Positions 1-10,347 of a DNA stretch of 64,000 nt are shown here, piece after piece. Both the position numbers and the translations under genes were made by a program. This stretch comes from Clavelina lepadiformis. Lineage: Eukaryota > Chordata > Ascidiacea > Aplousobranchia > Clavelinidae. The notes beneath the pieces are model-generated. The model did not search any database. It was not told the origin of the DNA and saw only the letters and a list, made by a program, of their open reading frames with translations. Positions within the stretch are counted from its first letter, which is position 1. Each line of letters starts with the position of its first letter. Location: NCBI RefSeq assembly GCF_947623445.1, contig NC_135246.1:1862501-1926500 (forward strand), read 5' to 3'.

Positions 1-842
1 GCAATTGGTTTGCCAGAATGATTTATTGGCCGTTCTGAAATCTGCGACTACAACGTTTGTCGTACATTGTTGTCTATAATCATAATAAGTATGATAATAT
101 GAACTCATTTGCTTTACGAGTAAATCCATAACAAACTAACGTAATATTTAACTAATTGCTAATAGGACACAGCATTGTAAGTTTTCTCAAGCATAAGAAA
201 CACAATATAACAATAATGTATTATTTATTTGTTAATTAATTGTTAATTTTATTAGCTATTTTGTTAATTTGTCATTAAATATTTAATCATTTACATCTGC
301 CACCGCCATACGGCTGTAGTATAGTACAATTACAAACAAAGTTCAGTAATAACTAGGAACTTAAAATCTGCTGCACAATATTAAAATATTGCGAAACAAT
401 AAGTGATCGGTAATTGATAATAATCAATCAATCGACAATCAATAATCGATCGGATAAAATCCTTTTCAAATCAAAGTTGTATCAACAGTTGCTATTTTAC
501 TAAATTGCCGGTACACAGATGGCTAAGTTATGTGGTTCTCATGTGATGCGAGAATTTTGCTTAAGTATCCCTAGAATATTAAAAGCTTTTGAACTCAATA
601 TAGTAAAATAAATCTTTCAATCGCATGGGTCACATTTCGTTACCTTTGCTACCACAGACATACGTTAGTATTACGTCACAAAGAAATATGTTGAAATTAC
701 GCTAAACAGTGGAATTATTTTTAGTGTCTACACGTTCCTTCATAATTAAAATAATAAATTATTATAGACTTATGAAATTATACTATTTATGTTTTGGGGC
801 GCTACCCAACTCTTCTTCTTATATGACTGTTCTGAAAGATTA
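1..842. other. Intergenic, nothing recognised
   Basis: AT-rich sequence with no convincing exon, RNA gene or transposon end. Around 412-455 there is a short cryptic repeat of ATCA/ATCGA words. Confidence 0.5.
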
Positions 843-1005
843 AAGTAAAATAAAAAACATGATATAGTTTGGCATTCCGAAGTTTAACTTTGTTTTTGGT
901 TTTTCTACACGGTACGTGTAGAAACATTTTTTATTTGTAGAAAAACCACAAATAAAGTTAACCTTCGGAATGTCAAACTATATCATGTTTTTTTTAAATT
1001 TTACT
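843..1005. repeat. Short hairpin (foldback) element
   Basis: Two arms of about 65 bases are near-perfect inverted copies: catgatatagtttggcattc near 859 and gaatgtcaaactatatcatg near 968. The spacer is short and contains a smaller inverted repeat around cggtacgtgtag. The outer ends are AT-rich and also complementary (agtaaaat / attttact). There is no coding capacity. It looks like a small MITE or foldback relic; I cannot assign a superfamily because no target-site duplication stands out. Confidence 0.6.
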
Positions 1006-1034
1006 ATAAACTTGAGTTAACACGGATCAGTCGC

Positions 1035-1919
1035 CATCAACTTGAAAGATTCGCCATCAACCTGTACCTGGGAAAAATCAGATGCGCAGTAAGTTATAAT
1101 GGTCAAATTCAAACATGCTCCTTTTGCACAGAACAAGGGCACAAATTTAGAGACTGCCCAAAGAGAATGCAGATTGGCAACAGCGATGCGGACAAACTGG
1201 ATGTACCGATGACGACCACTCGGAATGTGGAATCAGAAGAGGAGGAACCAGCACCACCCCCCAGCGAAAGAACAATCAAACTATTACGAGAAAAGAGCAC
1301 CAAGGAGACGGAGAAGAGCCGAGCGGGAGAGCTTTTGGAGGGGAGCCTGAAGCTCGACTCGAATGAGCAGTCCCCTGAACAACAGAAAAACAGAGGAAAC
1401 AAAAGAAAAGACATCAGCGGGGACTCAACAGAAAATCAGGAAAATCAAAAAAGTAAGATAGACCATATGCCATATGACTTTACCGAATTGCCTTTAAACG
1501 AAACCGCAGACGTGAGATGCACATGCAGGAACTTCTATCAAGTTCGGAGAAGCAATAAACCGGGAAAGGAGGCACCGCGGATTCAGCACCCGGTGTACTG
1601 TGAGGGATGCGATGGAGCCCTAATAAGGTGCAACTGCGTCGACTTCTCGTTCCAACTCGTTGAAAATAGATACAAGCCATGCTTTTTTAATTGCTGCAAA
1701 ATAACGTACAAACCGAACCCCAGTGAACTCAATAGAACTATCACGTAATGACCGCACAACTCTGCTGTGTTTCTTATTTCAGAACGATTTGAAATGTACT
1801 CTGTGCTCTACCTTTTGATCATTTTTTCTCGAATTTTTTTTTTTTTTTATTATTATTAAGCGTGCCTTAACACTGTTTGAGAGCGTTTAATAAACAAAAA
1901 CTCATCAACTTGAAAGATT
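1035..1919 (+). mobile_element. LINE-type insertion with 17-bp target-site duplication
   Basis: The direct repeat catcaacttgaaagatt occurs at 1035-1051 and again at 1903-1919. The 851 bp between start inside an open reading frame (a 5'-truncated end) and finish with a short tail, taataaacaaaaa. Variable-length duplications, 5' truncation and an A-rich 3' end are hallmarks of target-primed reverse transcription by a LINE. The perfect duplication suggests a fairly recent insertion. Confidence 0.6.
1053..1748 (+). pseudogene. Gag-like CCHC protein, 3' part, inside the LINE-type insertion
   Basis: The frame is open from the left edge of the insertion to the stop at 1746-1748, giving about 231 residues with no natural start. 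Near its N-terminus is a CCHC zinc knuckle, CSFCTEQGHKFRDC, preceded by KIRCAVSYNGQIQ. The order of a basic strand, a YxGQ turn and a knuckle is seen in the nucleic-acid-binding ORF1 proteins of many non-LTR retrotransposons. The middle is acidic, serine-rich and low in complexity. The C-terminal 70 residues carry eight or more cysteines (VRCTC, CEGCDG, RCNC, CFFNCC) that I do not recognise. An internal ATG lies at 1167. It is most likely a dead 3' piece of ORF1; a captured host cDNA is a less likely alternative. Confidence 0.5.
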
Positions 1920-2747
1920 TACAGCGTCACGCATCCCGCTAATTAGTATGGTACCAAGCCTTGAATAAAAAAACTTCTGAGTGTTGTTGTTGCGAGCCGG
2001 CTCGGAGACTTGAAAGGCACATTGGCTACTAAGGCAGCAGGTTAATTAATTGGAGCCGGATATTGCGTTCGAGTGTCAAACTATCTAATAACCACGCCAC
2101 ACTTTGAACCTGTATCACTCACTTCGATCGCTTCATGAAAAAACAAGGTTTAAAAATTCCAAGAAATATCTTCCTAAATGGTCCGTGCTACATTTTGTCA
2201 GCAAACTAATGAGTAATGAATATCAGTTGAGAATCTTTTTAACCATTTAAAAAAGTTTACAACTACTTCGCTGCGTTTGCAATAATTGTGAATTGTTGTT
2301 GCCTGAAAAATCAGTAAAAGATTCCTGACACCTTGAAAGTTTTCTGCAAGGTAAACTTTTTACGTAAAATCATTCGGCTACTGGTAGCTTTTAGTAATTT
2401 TTATTTAGAGCAGATTCTTAAAATTAAAAATGATTGCCACGAAACGTTTCCAACTTTAGGATGCCAACACTGTCTATAACAAATACAAGAACCGACAAGT
2501 ATAAAAATTTTAGTTAAAAATTGAAATTGAAATTGAATGCAAAATATATTTTACCCTTTGTAAATGATTTGCTCTTTTGTACAACCTGCAGATTTGCTTC
2601 ACAGTTGAACTGCCAGTTTTATGAGTTTTTATGTATACAAATGGTTTCACAGTGGAGCATTCATCAGCCTGAAAGCACACAAAGGTTTGTTATATTGTAA
2701 GTTGCTCTGCTACTTTATGGCATGTTTTAAATCCTTTAATAGTTCAA
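1920..2747. other. Intergenic, nothing recognised
   Basis: AT-rich. A 74-codon open frame at 2621-2845 on the plus strand has no recognisable domain and overlaps the better candidate exon on the other strand. Confidence 0.4.
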
Positions 2748-3446
2748 TTAAGAACGTTTTCTACATTTGTTATGTTCCAAGCAAGCAACAGTTAAATTAC
2801 CTGCTTTACCGCAAATACATATTTTATTTAAGCAACTATAATTGAGGCCAATTCGTTGAAAATGCATATTTTTTGCTTCTAGACAAAGTTGCTTTACATG
2901 ATGTTCAATTCGGTGACAGCTTTTGCAACACAGAGTATGCTTTAGTAAGTTAAGCTTAGAATAAAATAGTATCCGTGTCTCCATCTTTCCATTACATTAT
3001 AACTATACCATAGTGGTGGGACCACGACTGGTAAGTAACTAACGAATGGAATGTCGTAGGTTACAAGCAACCGTTTGTTTATTGCATTTAAAAAATAACT
3101 TTAATTTGTGACACTGATGCCGATCATAATAGTCGTCGTAAGTGGGATGTTACGATGTTATCAAATAATTAAAACATATTTTTCTGATAGTAGGCCTAAT
3201 GCTTACAATGATACTTACTTCTTTACCATCGCGCGGTTGATCCGTTAGAGCAGAAGAAATCTCTTTTTGACTTATGTTGCTCATTATCGGTAAGTGGAAA
3301 TAGAAGTCTGCTCTTTCTTTTGTGGTGGACAGACTTTGAGTGTAATAAAAGGAAATGGCACACAATCCAAATATTAAAATCATTAACACTTGAATTGTTC
3401 TGGATCGTCGTACATTTGTACAAGTCCGTTTTAAAATGTTTCTCAT
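2748..3446 (-). CDS. Candidate two-exon membrane-anchored, Cys-rich small protein
   Basis: Exon 1 is 3219-3446: an ATG opens 76 codons with a basic N-terminus (RNILKRTCTNVRRSR), one hydrophobic span (IQVLMILIFGLCAISFYY, about residues 18-35), an NIS glycosylation site and a good GTAAGT donor after GKE. Exon 2 is proposed at 2748-2939: an AG acceptor in the same phase leads to 63 codons rich in cysteine and a stop. The C-terminal motif CLNKICICGK...VACLEHNKC has C-x-C spacing reminiscent of a small von Willebrand factor C-like fold. Joined, they make about 139 aa, type II or secreted. Exon 1 could instead begin a Golgi glycosyltransferase or sulfotransferase whose other exons lie off the left edge. 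The exon 2 acceptor has a poor pyrimidine tract, so the join is the weak point. Confidence 0.35.
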
Positions 3447-4900
3447 TTTAAAAAAATTCAATCAAAATTTGTAGAACAAATCTAACGACAGTAAATTGAA
3501 CAAATTGAGTTAATTGAACTAATTAAATTAATTTATTTGAACGTCAAGGTCAAAAGCTCGAGATCGTGAAAAAGCTCGATTTCATATTTTTAATCTTTAA
3601 ACAATACTTATAGTATTGAAATCTGTCATGAAACTTATCATGAAATTTTTGTATGACGTCACAATATCTGCCAAATATGTCAAAATTATTGTCCGAGGTC
3701 ACAGGATGTGTGACAGGTTTTTGGGGTATGGTGATAATTTCCTAACAATTAAAAATATTTGAAAATTCTTCCACCAGTTAATTTAGCAATTAATGCGTTT
3801 TGACAAAAGAGGTAATAAAGATTATAATTTACTGCAGTCGTGCTAGTGTAAAAACTAAAGTTGTAACTAGTTTTTGTATTTTGGTTTGGTTTTATTATTT
3901 TGTATTTTAACCCCTGCCACCCATAATTCCAATACATAGCTAGTCACTCCCGCATCGCTGTCGTAGAATAAGGCAGACGCACTAGTAATAACTTCACATA
4001 CTAATTCACTTTTATATGGAATATCCTTGTTACAGACAGTCATTTTATTTCTCATCTACAAGCCAGATAGTGTACACTGCATCATTACGCTCTGAAGGCA
4101 TGAAACGCCGACCGTGATTAATCTAGTTGCGGTCGAAGGCAAATGTTAAACTAACCTCAACTTTTCTGAATAGACTAGGAATCTCAGCCTGTCCATAAAC
4201 TAACCCAATTATTAGCATTCAGTAGAATGTATTGCGTGGTTATTTTTGAATATCTTTTCCAAAAATATAAAAACTGATTCTATAATAATACGATTCGACT
4301 CAAGTCAACCTAAATTTCAACGTTTTCACGAGTCAAGTCGTATCTTTATAGCATTAAAACACGAGCCAATTCAAGTTTTTTCATAAACTTGACTCGAAAC
4401 TTTTGTCACTTATAATACCACAAATTCTTTTTCTTCAACAACTAGTATCAATATCTTTAATCTTCTTAAAACGTTTTTTTAAGTGTCTTTTCTAAGTGTC
4501 TTTTTCGACTGTTAGCTTGATATAATTGCCGTGATTCTATTGTATGTGTTGAAATTGTGGCTATATTTACACGAAATACCATTTAGCTATTTCCGATCGT
4601 TGACAAGTAAAGAATAGCAAAGATTTATGTCATATCCGTGACCTGCACAGCGAATGCATAGGCTTATGTTGTCGGCTGATCGCACGGCTTAAAGAATGAA
4701 AAACGTACGCAATGAACAATTTCCTGTCGCATATACACGCATTGGTAGATTTATCTGTGCGTAGCCTTAGCAGTATAGAGTGGTGTGAAAACGTTTTTGT
4801 TGTTTTAATTTTATTTTCATTCGAATATATTTCTTGTAGTGACCCTTTCTAACCACAAAACTGCAATTATGAGACTTTGGACTTTTCCTTCATTCCCCAT
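3447..4900. other. Intergenic, nothing recognised
   Basis: No RNA gene or protein domain seen. A minus-strand open frame near 3867-4055 follows a possible acceptor (ggcttgtag) but matches no family I know. The repeat array starts at about 4901. Confidence 0.4.
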
Positions 4901-5495
4901 TTTGAAGAAGGGGCAAATGTCTCATTTTATCACTTAATGTGTAGTTAAATTACCAAGAGTACAATCGCGATTACCTTTTGCATACAAAGTATAGGCATGC
5001 CTACGACTACACCATACTCGAATATGACAGAATTCACATACCTCTATCTCCCGTTGTATATACGATTAATACATAGAGTGGATATTTTGGCCTTAAATAC
5101 ATATTTTCTTCGTTCTCATGCCAAGTTTTACCTACATCCTGCACGCGATCTTGAAATTTGAATCACTTCATTTTCTAGGTTAATTCCAAGGCCAAAACAC
5201 AAAACTGACCATGTTGCCCCTGATTGGAGTAAACAGATTTTAAAAACCCTACGTAAGAGTCTAACAAACTCAGAAAAGTCTAAGGTTTTCACAAAAAATT
5301 TTCCTTCATACATAGCACTCGTCATATTAACTTTACCCGATGAGAAACTTTTCGTACGTTTACAGAACTGCTGTTTTTATGTTAATATTTGAAGCTTGTT
5401 TTTTACGCATTAAAATAAGTTTTACGGCCCAATTTGTGTACAAAGTAAGTAAGTCAGCAATGTACCATACACGAAACAGGAAGATTTTAACAAAT

Positions 5496-5792
5496 AAGAG
5501 TTGAGTCCAACTATATTAACCGGGCAACGACACTCGACCTATTCACGGGTGCTGTCCCGCTACTGGTCAAGGCAGGAACTTTTGGCTGCTCCCTTTCGGA
5601 CCTGACCCGATTCGTTCCTCCTTGGACAACCTGGGCACCTTATGTTCCCATAAGACGACCATATTGACGCTGAGCTTAGCGCGGACACCTGCTCGACATA
5701 GGTCCAAGTACCGCACATTTCCCAGTTTCAAGTTGTTCAACAACTCTAGCTTCCAAGTAACTGGATTACAGGCGTGCGCCACAACGCCCGGC
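5496..5792 (-). ncRNA. SRP RNA (7SL), unit 1
   Basis: Full-length 7SL-type RNA. The 5' end GCCGGGCG begins the Alu domain, with TGGCGCACGCCTGTAATCC-like sequence containing the internal promoter A box. The S domain has GTGTCCGCGCTAAGCTCAGC followed by TCAATATGG. Helix 8 has a GAAA tetraloop flanked by CAGGTCC and GGGAGCAG, the SRP54-binding asymmetric loop. The RNA is the scaffold of the signal recognition particle, which targets secretory proteins to the ER. The usual six-T terminator is replaced here by CTCTTATTTG, so termination may be poor. Confidence 0.85.
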
Positions 5793-5980
5793 GAGCATAC
5801 AGCGACTAAATGGAGCGTATAAACATCAAAATATTTTTGGAACGTTGAGATTTGATTTCCATATACGAAACAAATAAATCTCAATTTGATTCTTTAAAAA
5901 CTGCCTCAAAGTTTACAAATGTACATTCTGTGATTAAGCCAATATTTGGCGTTTATACTGTGAGTGGATACATTCGAAAG

Positions 5981-6053
5981 CGAGCACGGCAGGACTCGAA
6001 CCTGCAATCTTCTGATCCGAAGTCAGACGCGTTATCCATTACGCTACGTGCCC
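5981..6053 (-). tRNA. tRNA-Arg-TCG: tRNA-Arg(TCG), unit 1
   Basis: 73 nt cloverleaf. Acceptor GGGCACG pairs with CGTGCTC, discriminator G. D arm AGCGTAATGGATAACGC, anticodon loop CTTCGGA, T arm GCAGG-TTCGAGT-CCTGC. Decodes CGA arginine codons, and CGG by wobble. No intron. This copy has the array consensus sequence. Confidence 0.95.
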
Positions 6054-6395
6054 TGTCAAGGAAAAGTAATCAACGTAACTTACATCAATACGAGATTGGT
6101 GTAATCTGAATCTGTTAGTGCAGCACCTCGTTCACATGGCAAATTCTTCCAAATACAGGACTGACCTGAAAATTTCGTTAAATGCATGACAGATCCCCCC
6201 GCACCAGTTATTTGCAAAAGTGCTCCTGAGTCCTGCTTAAACTAACAATTTCACCACATGAAAGAGATTGCTCGTGTCCGTTAAGCATTAACTTCTTATG
6301 TCTCAAATCCTTTCTCGGTAAAATAAACTGGTAGATATTTGGATTTTAAAACTAATCAAAATTTTACTATTAGCTTTAATTGTCTACGAATTCGT

Positions 6396-6400
6396 AAAAA
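6396..6400 (-). terminator. Pol III T5 terminator after tRNA-Arg(ACG), unit 1
   Basis: Five T residues on the minus strand, 8 bases past the tRNA 3' end. Most other units have lost this run. Confidence 0.6.
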
Positions 6401-6407
6401 GTTGGAA

Positions 6408-6480
6408 CGAGCGCACCAGGATTCGAACCTGGAATCTTATGATCCGTAGTCAGACGCGTTATCCATTGCGCCAAGCACCC
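6408..6480 (-). tRNA. tRNA-Arg-ACG: tRNA-Arg(ACG), unit 1, degenerate
   Basis: Recognisable from the ACG anticodon loop (CTACGGA) and the TTCGAAT T loop. It carries a mismatch at the base of the acceptor stem and one in the anticodon stem, absent from other copies, so it is probably a decaying edge copy. A T5 terminator (complement of 6396-6400) follows closely. Confidence 0.7.
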
Positions 6481-7214
6481 ACAAGCTTTTACAAAATGTC
6501 GATTACGTAATCCAGTTTAAATAAATTTACCTCAGTTACAATTTCAATAATTTAAATGCATTTATACATAACAACACTTTGGTAACGTCAAGGTGCGTGT
6601 TTTAGGAGATGTATATATTTGAAGAAGGGGCAAATGTCTCATTTTATCACTTAATGTGTAGTTAAATTACCAAGAGTACAATCGCGATTACCTTTTGCAT
6701 ACAAAGTATAGGCATTCCTACGACTACACCATACTCGAATATGACAGAATTCACATACCTCTATCTCCCGTTGTATTAACGATTAATACATAGAGTGGAT
6801 ATTTTGGCCTTAAATACAAATTTTCTTCGTTCTCATGCCAAGTTTTACCTATATCCTGATGCACGCGATCTTGAAATTTGAATCACTTCATTTTCTAGGA
6901 TAATTCCAAGGCCAAAACACAAAACCGACCATGTTGCCCTGATTGGTGTAAACAGATTTTAAAAACCCTACGTAAGAGTCTAACAAACTCAGAAAAGTCT
7001 AAGGTTTTCACAAAAAATTTTCCTTCATACATAGCACTCGTCATATTAACTTTACCCGATGAGAAACTTTTCGTACGTTTACAGAACTACTGTTTTTATG
7101 TTAATACTTGAAGTTTGTTTTTTACGTATTAAAATAAGTTTTACGGCCCAATTTGTTTACAAAGTAAGTAAGTCAGCAGTGTACCATACACGAAACAGGA
7201 AGATTTTAACAAAT

Positions 7215-7511
7215 AAGAGTTGAGTCCAACTATATTAACCGTGCTACGACACTCGGCCTATTCACGGGTGCTGTCCCGCTACTGGTCAAGGCAGGAACTT
7301 TTGGCTGCTCCCTTACGGACCTGACCCGGTTCGTTCCTTCTTGGACAACTTGGACACTTTACGTTCCCATAAGACGGCCATATTGACGCTGAGCTTAACG
7401 CGGACACCTGCTCGACATAGGTCCAAGTAGCGCACATTTCCCAATTTCAAGTTGTTCAACAACTCCAGCTTCCTAGTAACTGGATTACAGGCGTGCGCCA
7501 CAACGCCCGGC
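7215..7511 (-). ncRNA. SRP RNA (7SL), unit 2
   Basis: Full length, with the 5' GCCGGGCG end intact. The helix 8 tetraloop is GTAA rather than GAAA, still GNRA class. As in unit 1, the T-run terminator is interrupted (TTATTTG). Confidence 0.83.
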
Positions 7512-7699
7512 GAGCATACAGCGACTAAATGGAGCGTATAAACATCTAAATATTTTTCGAACGTCGAGATTTGATTTCAATTTACAAAACAAATAAATCT
7601 CAATTTGTTTCTATAAAAACTGCCTCAAACTTTACAAACGTACATTGTGTGAATAAGCCAATAGTTGGCTTTTATACTGTGAGTTGATTCATTCGAAAG

Positions 7700-7772
7700 C
7701 GAGCACGGCAGGACTCGAACCTGCAATCTTCTGATCCAAAGTCAGACGCGTTATCCATTACGCTACGTGCCC
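7700..7772 (-). tRNA. tRNA-Arg(TCG)-type body with anticodon TTG, unit 2
   Basis: Same 73-nt body as the other TCG genes, but the loop reads CTTTGGA instead of CTTCGGA. Positions 34-36 are therefore TTG, which pairs with CAA (Gln). All stems are intact. It could be a misdecoding tRNA, a neutral edge mutation or an unexpressed copy. Confidence 0.88.
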
Positions 7773-8114
7773 TGTCAAGGAAAAGCAATCAACGTAACTT
7801 CCATCAATACGAAGTTGGTGTAATCTGATTTGAATGGTGGTGAACCTCGTTCACATGGCAAGTTCTTCCAAGTACAGGACTGAACTGAAAATATCGTTAA
7901 ATGCATGACAGATCCCCCTGCACCAGTTAATTGCAAAAGTGCTATTGAGTCCTGCTTAAACTAACAATTTCACCACATGGAAGAGATTGCTCGTGTCCGT
8001 CAAATATAAACTTCATATGTCTCAAATCCTTTCTCGTTAAAATAAACTGGTAGATATTTGGATTTTAAAACTAAGCAAAAATATCTTATTAGCTTTGATT
8101 GTCTACGAATTCGT

Positions 8115-8119
8115 AAAAA
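8115..8119 (-). terminator. Pol III T5 terminator after tRNA-Arg(ACG), unit 2
   Basis: Five Ts on the minus strand, 8 bases past the tRNA 3' end. Confidence 0.65.
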
Positions 8120-8126
8120 GCTTGAA

Positions 8127-8199
8127 CGAGCGCGCCAGGATTCGAACCTGGAATCTTCTGATCCGTAGTCAGACGCGTTATCCATTGCGCCACGCACCC
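8127..8199 (-). tRNA. tRNA-Arg-ACG: tRNA-Arg(ACG), unit 2
   Basis: 73 nt. Acceptor GGGTGCG with CGCGCTC (G-U tolerated), discriminator G. Anticodon loop CTACGGA, T arm CCAGG-TTCGAAT-CCTGG. The anticodon A34 would be edited to inosine and read CGU, CGC and CGA arginine codons. Array consensus sequence. Confidence 0.96.
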
Positions 8200-8535
8200 A
8201 CAAGTTTTTACAAAATGTCATTTACGTAATCCCTTTAAATGAATTTACCTCAGTTAAAATTTCAATATATTAAATGCATTTATACATAACAAAACATTAG
8301 TTAAGTCAAGGTGCTTGTTTTAGGAGATGTATTGTATATATTTGAAGAAGGGGCAAATGTCTGATTTTATCACGTAATTTGTAGTAAATTACCAAGAATA
8401 CAGTCGCGATTACCTTTTGCATACAAAGTATAGGTATGCCTACGATTACACCATACTCGTATATGACAGAATTCACGTACCTCTAACTCCCACTGTAAAT
8501 AGGATTAATATATAGATTGGATGTTTTGCCCTTAA

Positions 8536-8962
8536 GAGGGGTCAAAGACCTAAAACTAAGATCTTTATGAATTTGTGGTACTCCTACGTAGGGCTTTAAA
8601 CAAGCTTTTTATACCAATCAGAAGGCATCATGTTTTGTAGCCTAGAAATTGCACTAGCAGTTGGCGTGCTTTAATGTCCCGGGACTCGTGCAGAATTAGG
8701 CTAAAAATTAGCATGAAAATAGCTAAGATTGGCTTTTTAGACCAAAATGTTTAGTGTATGTTTTGCGCCCCTGTGAAAAAAGTTTGAATCATGGTTTTTG
8801 ATGGTATTTTATGGAAAGGTAGTTCAAAGCATACTAAATTGACATGCGAAATTTATGAGAGCCCAATGGAGGATTTTTTGAGTAATCAGTTTTTAGTAAG
8901 CAAATTTACTGTATGAAAAAACAAACAAAGATTTTATGGCATTTTTGGTGTTTGACCCCCTT
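8536..8962. mobile_element. TTAA-site MITE, unit 3 (type copy)
   Basis: The element interrupts a site that is continuous in units 1 and 2 (ggccttaa-atac near 5092 and 6807). Here ccTTAA precedes it and TGAA-atac follows. The imperfect terminal inverted repeats are GAGGGGTCAAAGACC on the left and, read inward, AAGGGGGTCAAACACC on the right. It is about 427 bp, AT-rich and non-coding. A TTAA target suggests a piggyBac-class transposase acted in trans, but the ends do not begin with CCC as is usual for that family, so the superfamily is tentative. Confidence 0.7.
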
Positions 8963-9361
8963 TGAAATACAATTTTTTTTTCTCTTGCCAAGTTTTACCT
9001 ACATCTCGAACGCCAACTTAAAATCGGAAACACTTCATTTTCTAGGATAACTCCAAGGCCAAAACACACTACCGACCATGTTGCCCCTGATTGGTGGAAA
9101 CGTATTTTAAATGCACTACGTAAGAGTCTAACAAACTTAGAAAAGTTTAAGTTTTTCACAAACACGTTTCCTTCATACATAGCACTCGTAATATTATCTT
9201 TACGCGATGAGAAACTTTTCGTACGTTTACAAAACTACTGCTTTTATGTTAATATTTGCAGTTTGATTTTTACGCATTAAAATAAGTTTTACGGTCCAAT
9301 TTGTGTACAAACTAATTAATTCAGCAGTGTACCATACACGAAACAGAATGGTTTTACCAAA

Positions 9362-9659
9362 AGAGAGTTGAGTCCAACTATATTAACCGGGCTACGAGAC
9401 TCGGCCTATTCACGGGTGCTGTCCCGCTACTGGTCAACGCGGGAACTTTTGGCTGCTCCCTTTTGGACCTGACCCGGTTCGTTCCTCTTTAGACAACCTG
9501 GACACCTTAAGTTTCCATAAGACGACCATATTGACGCTGAGCTTAGCGCGGACACCTGCTCGACATAGGTCCAAGTACCGCACATTTCCCAGTTTCAAGT
9601 TGTTCAACAACTCCAGCTTCCAAGTAACTGGATTACAGGCGCGCGCCACAACGCCCGGC
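9362..9659 (-). ncRNA. SRP RNA (7SL), unit 3
   Basis: Full length, terminator TTTT. The helix 8 tetraloop is AAAA instead of GAAA, which breaks the GNRA rule in this copy. Confidence 0.88.
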
Positions 9660-9847
9660 GAGCCTACAGCGACTAAATGGAGCGTATAAACATCAAATTC
9701 TTTTTGGAACGTCGAGATTTGATTTCCATATACGAAACAAATAAATCCCAATTGGGTTCTTTGAAAACTGCCTCAATGTTTACAAATATACATTGTGTGA
9801 ATAAGCCAATGTTTTGCGTTTATACTGCGAATGGATACATTCGAAAA

Positions 9848-9920
9848 CGAGCACGGCAGGACTCGAACCTGAAATCTTCTGATCCGAAGTCAGACGCGTT
9901 ATCCATTACGCTACGTGCCC
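9848..9920 (-). tRNA. tRNA-Arg-TCG: tRNA-Arg(TCG), unit 3
   Basis: As the consensus copy except for one change that gives a mismatch at the outer pair of the T stem (TCAGG with CCTGC). Confidence 0.92.
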
Positions 9921-10262
9921 TGTTAAGGAAAAGTATTCAACGTAACTTACATCAATACGAGATTGGTGTAATCTGAATCTGTTAGTGCAGCATCTCGTTC
10001 ACATGGCAAGTTCTTCCAAGTACAGGACTGACCTGAAAATTTCGTTAAATGCATGACAGATCATCCTGCGCCAGTTATTTGCAAAAGTGCTATTGAGTCC
10101 TGCTTAAACTAACAATTTCACCACATGAAACAGATTGCCCGTGTCCGTCAAGTATAAACTTCATATGTCTCAAATCCTTTCTCGGTAAATGAAACTGGTA
10201 GGTATTTGGATTTTAAAACTAAGCAATAGTATCTTATTAGTTTTGATTGTCTACGAATTCGT

Positions 10263-10267
10263 AAAAA
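10263..10267 (-). terminator. Pol III T5 terminator after tRNA-Arg(ACG), unit 3
   Basis: Five Ts on the minus strand, 8 bases past the tRNA 3' end. Confidence 0.6.
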
Positions 10268-10274
10268 TTTTGAA

Positions 10275-10347
10275 CGAGCGCGCCAGGATTCGAACCTGGA
10301 ATCTTCTGATCCGTAGTCAGACGCGTTATCCATTGCGCCACGCACCC
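10275..10347 (-). tRNA. tRNA-Arg-ACG: tRNA-Arg(ACG), unit 3
   Basis: Consensus body. A T5 run (complement of 10263-10267) terminates it. The 5' flank differs from other units: cacccaatattgatttc replaces the usual cccacaagcttttac. Confidence 0.95.

Noticed and set aside
3867-4055. 62-codon minus-strand open frame after a possible acceptor
   Set aside because: No recognisable domain, no matching donor or neighbour exon; left as intergenic.
4995-5045. gcctacgactacaccatact resembles the 5' end of 5S rRNA
   Set aside because: The likeness stops after about 20 bases; no internal control region or 3' half of 5S rRNA follows.
5750-5800. Alu-like sequence (ggattacaggcgtgcgcc)
   Set aside because: Primate Alu derives from 7SL, so the likeness is expected. 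The complete S domain is also present, so these are SRP RNA genes and not SINEs.
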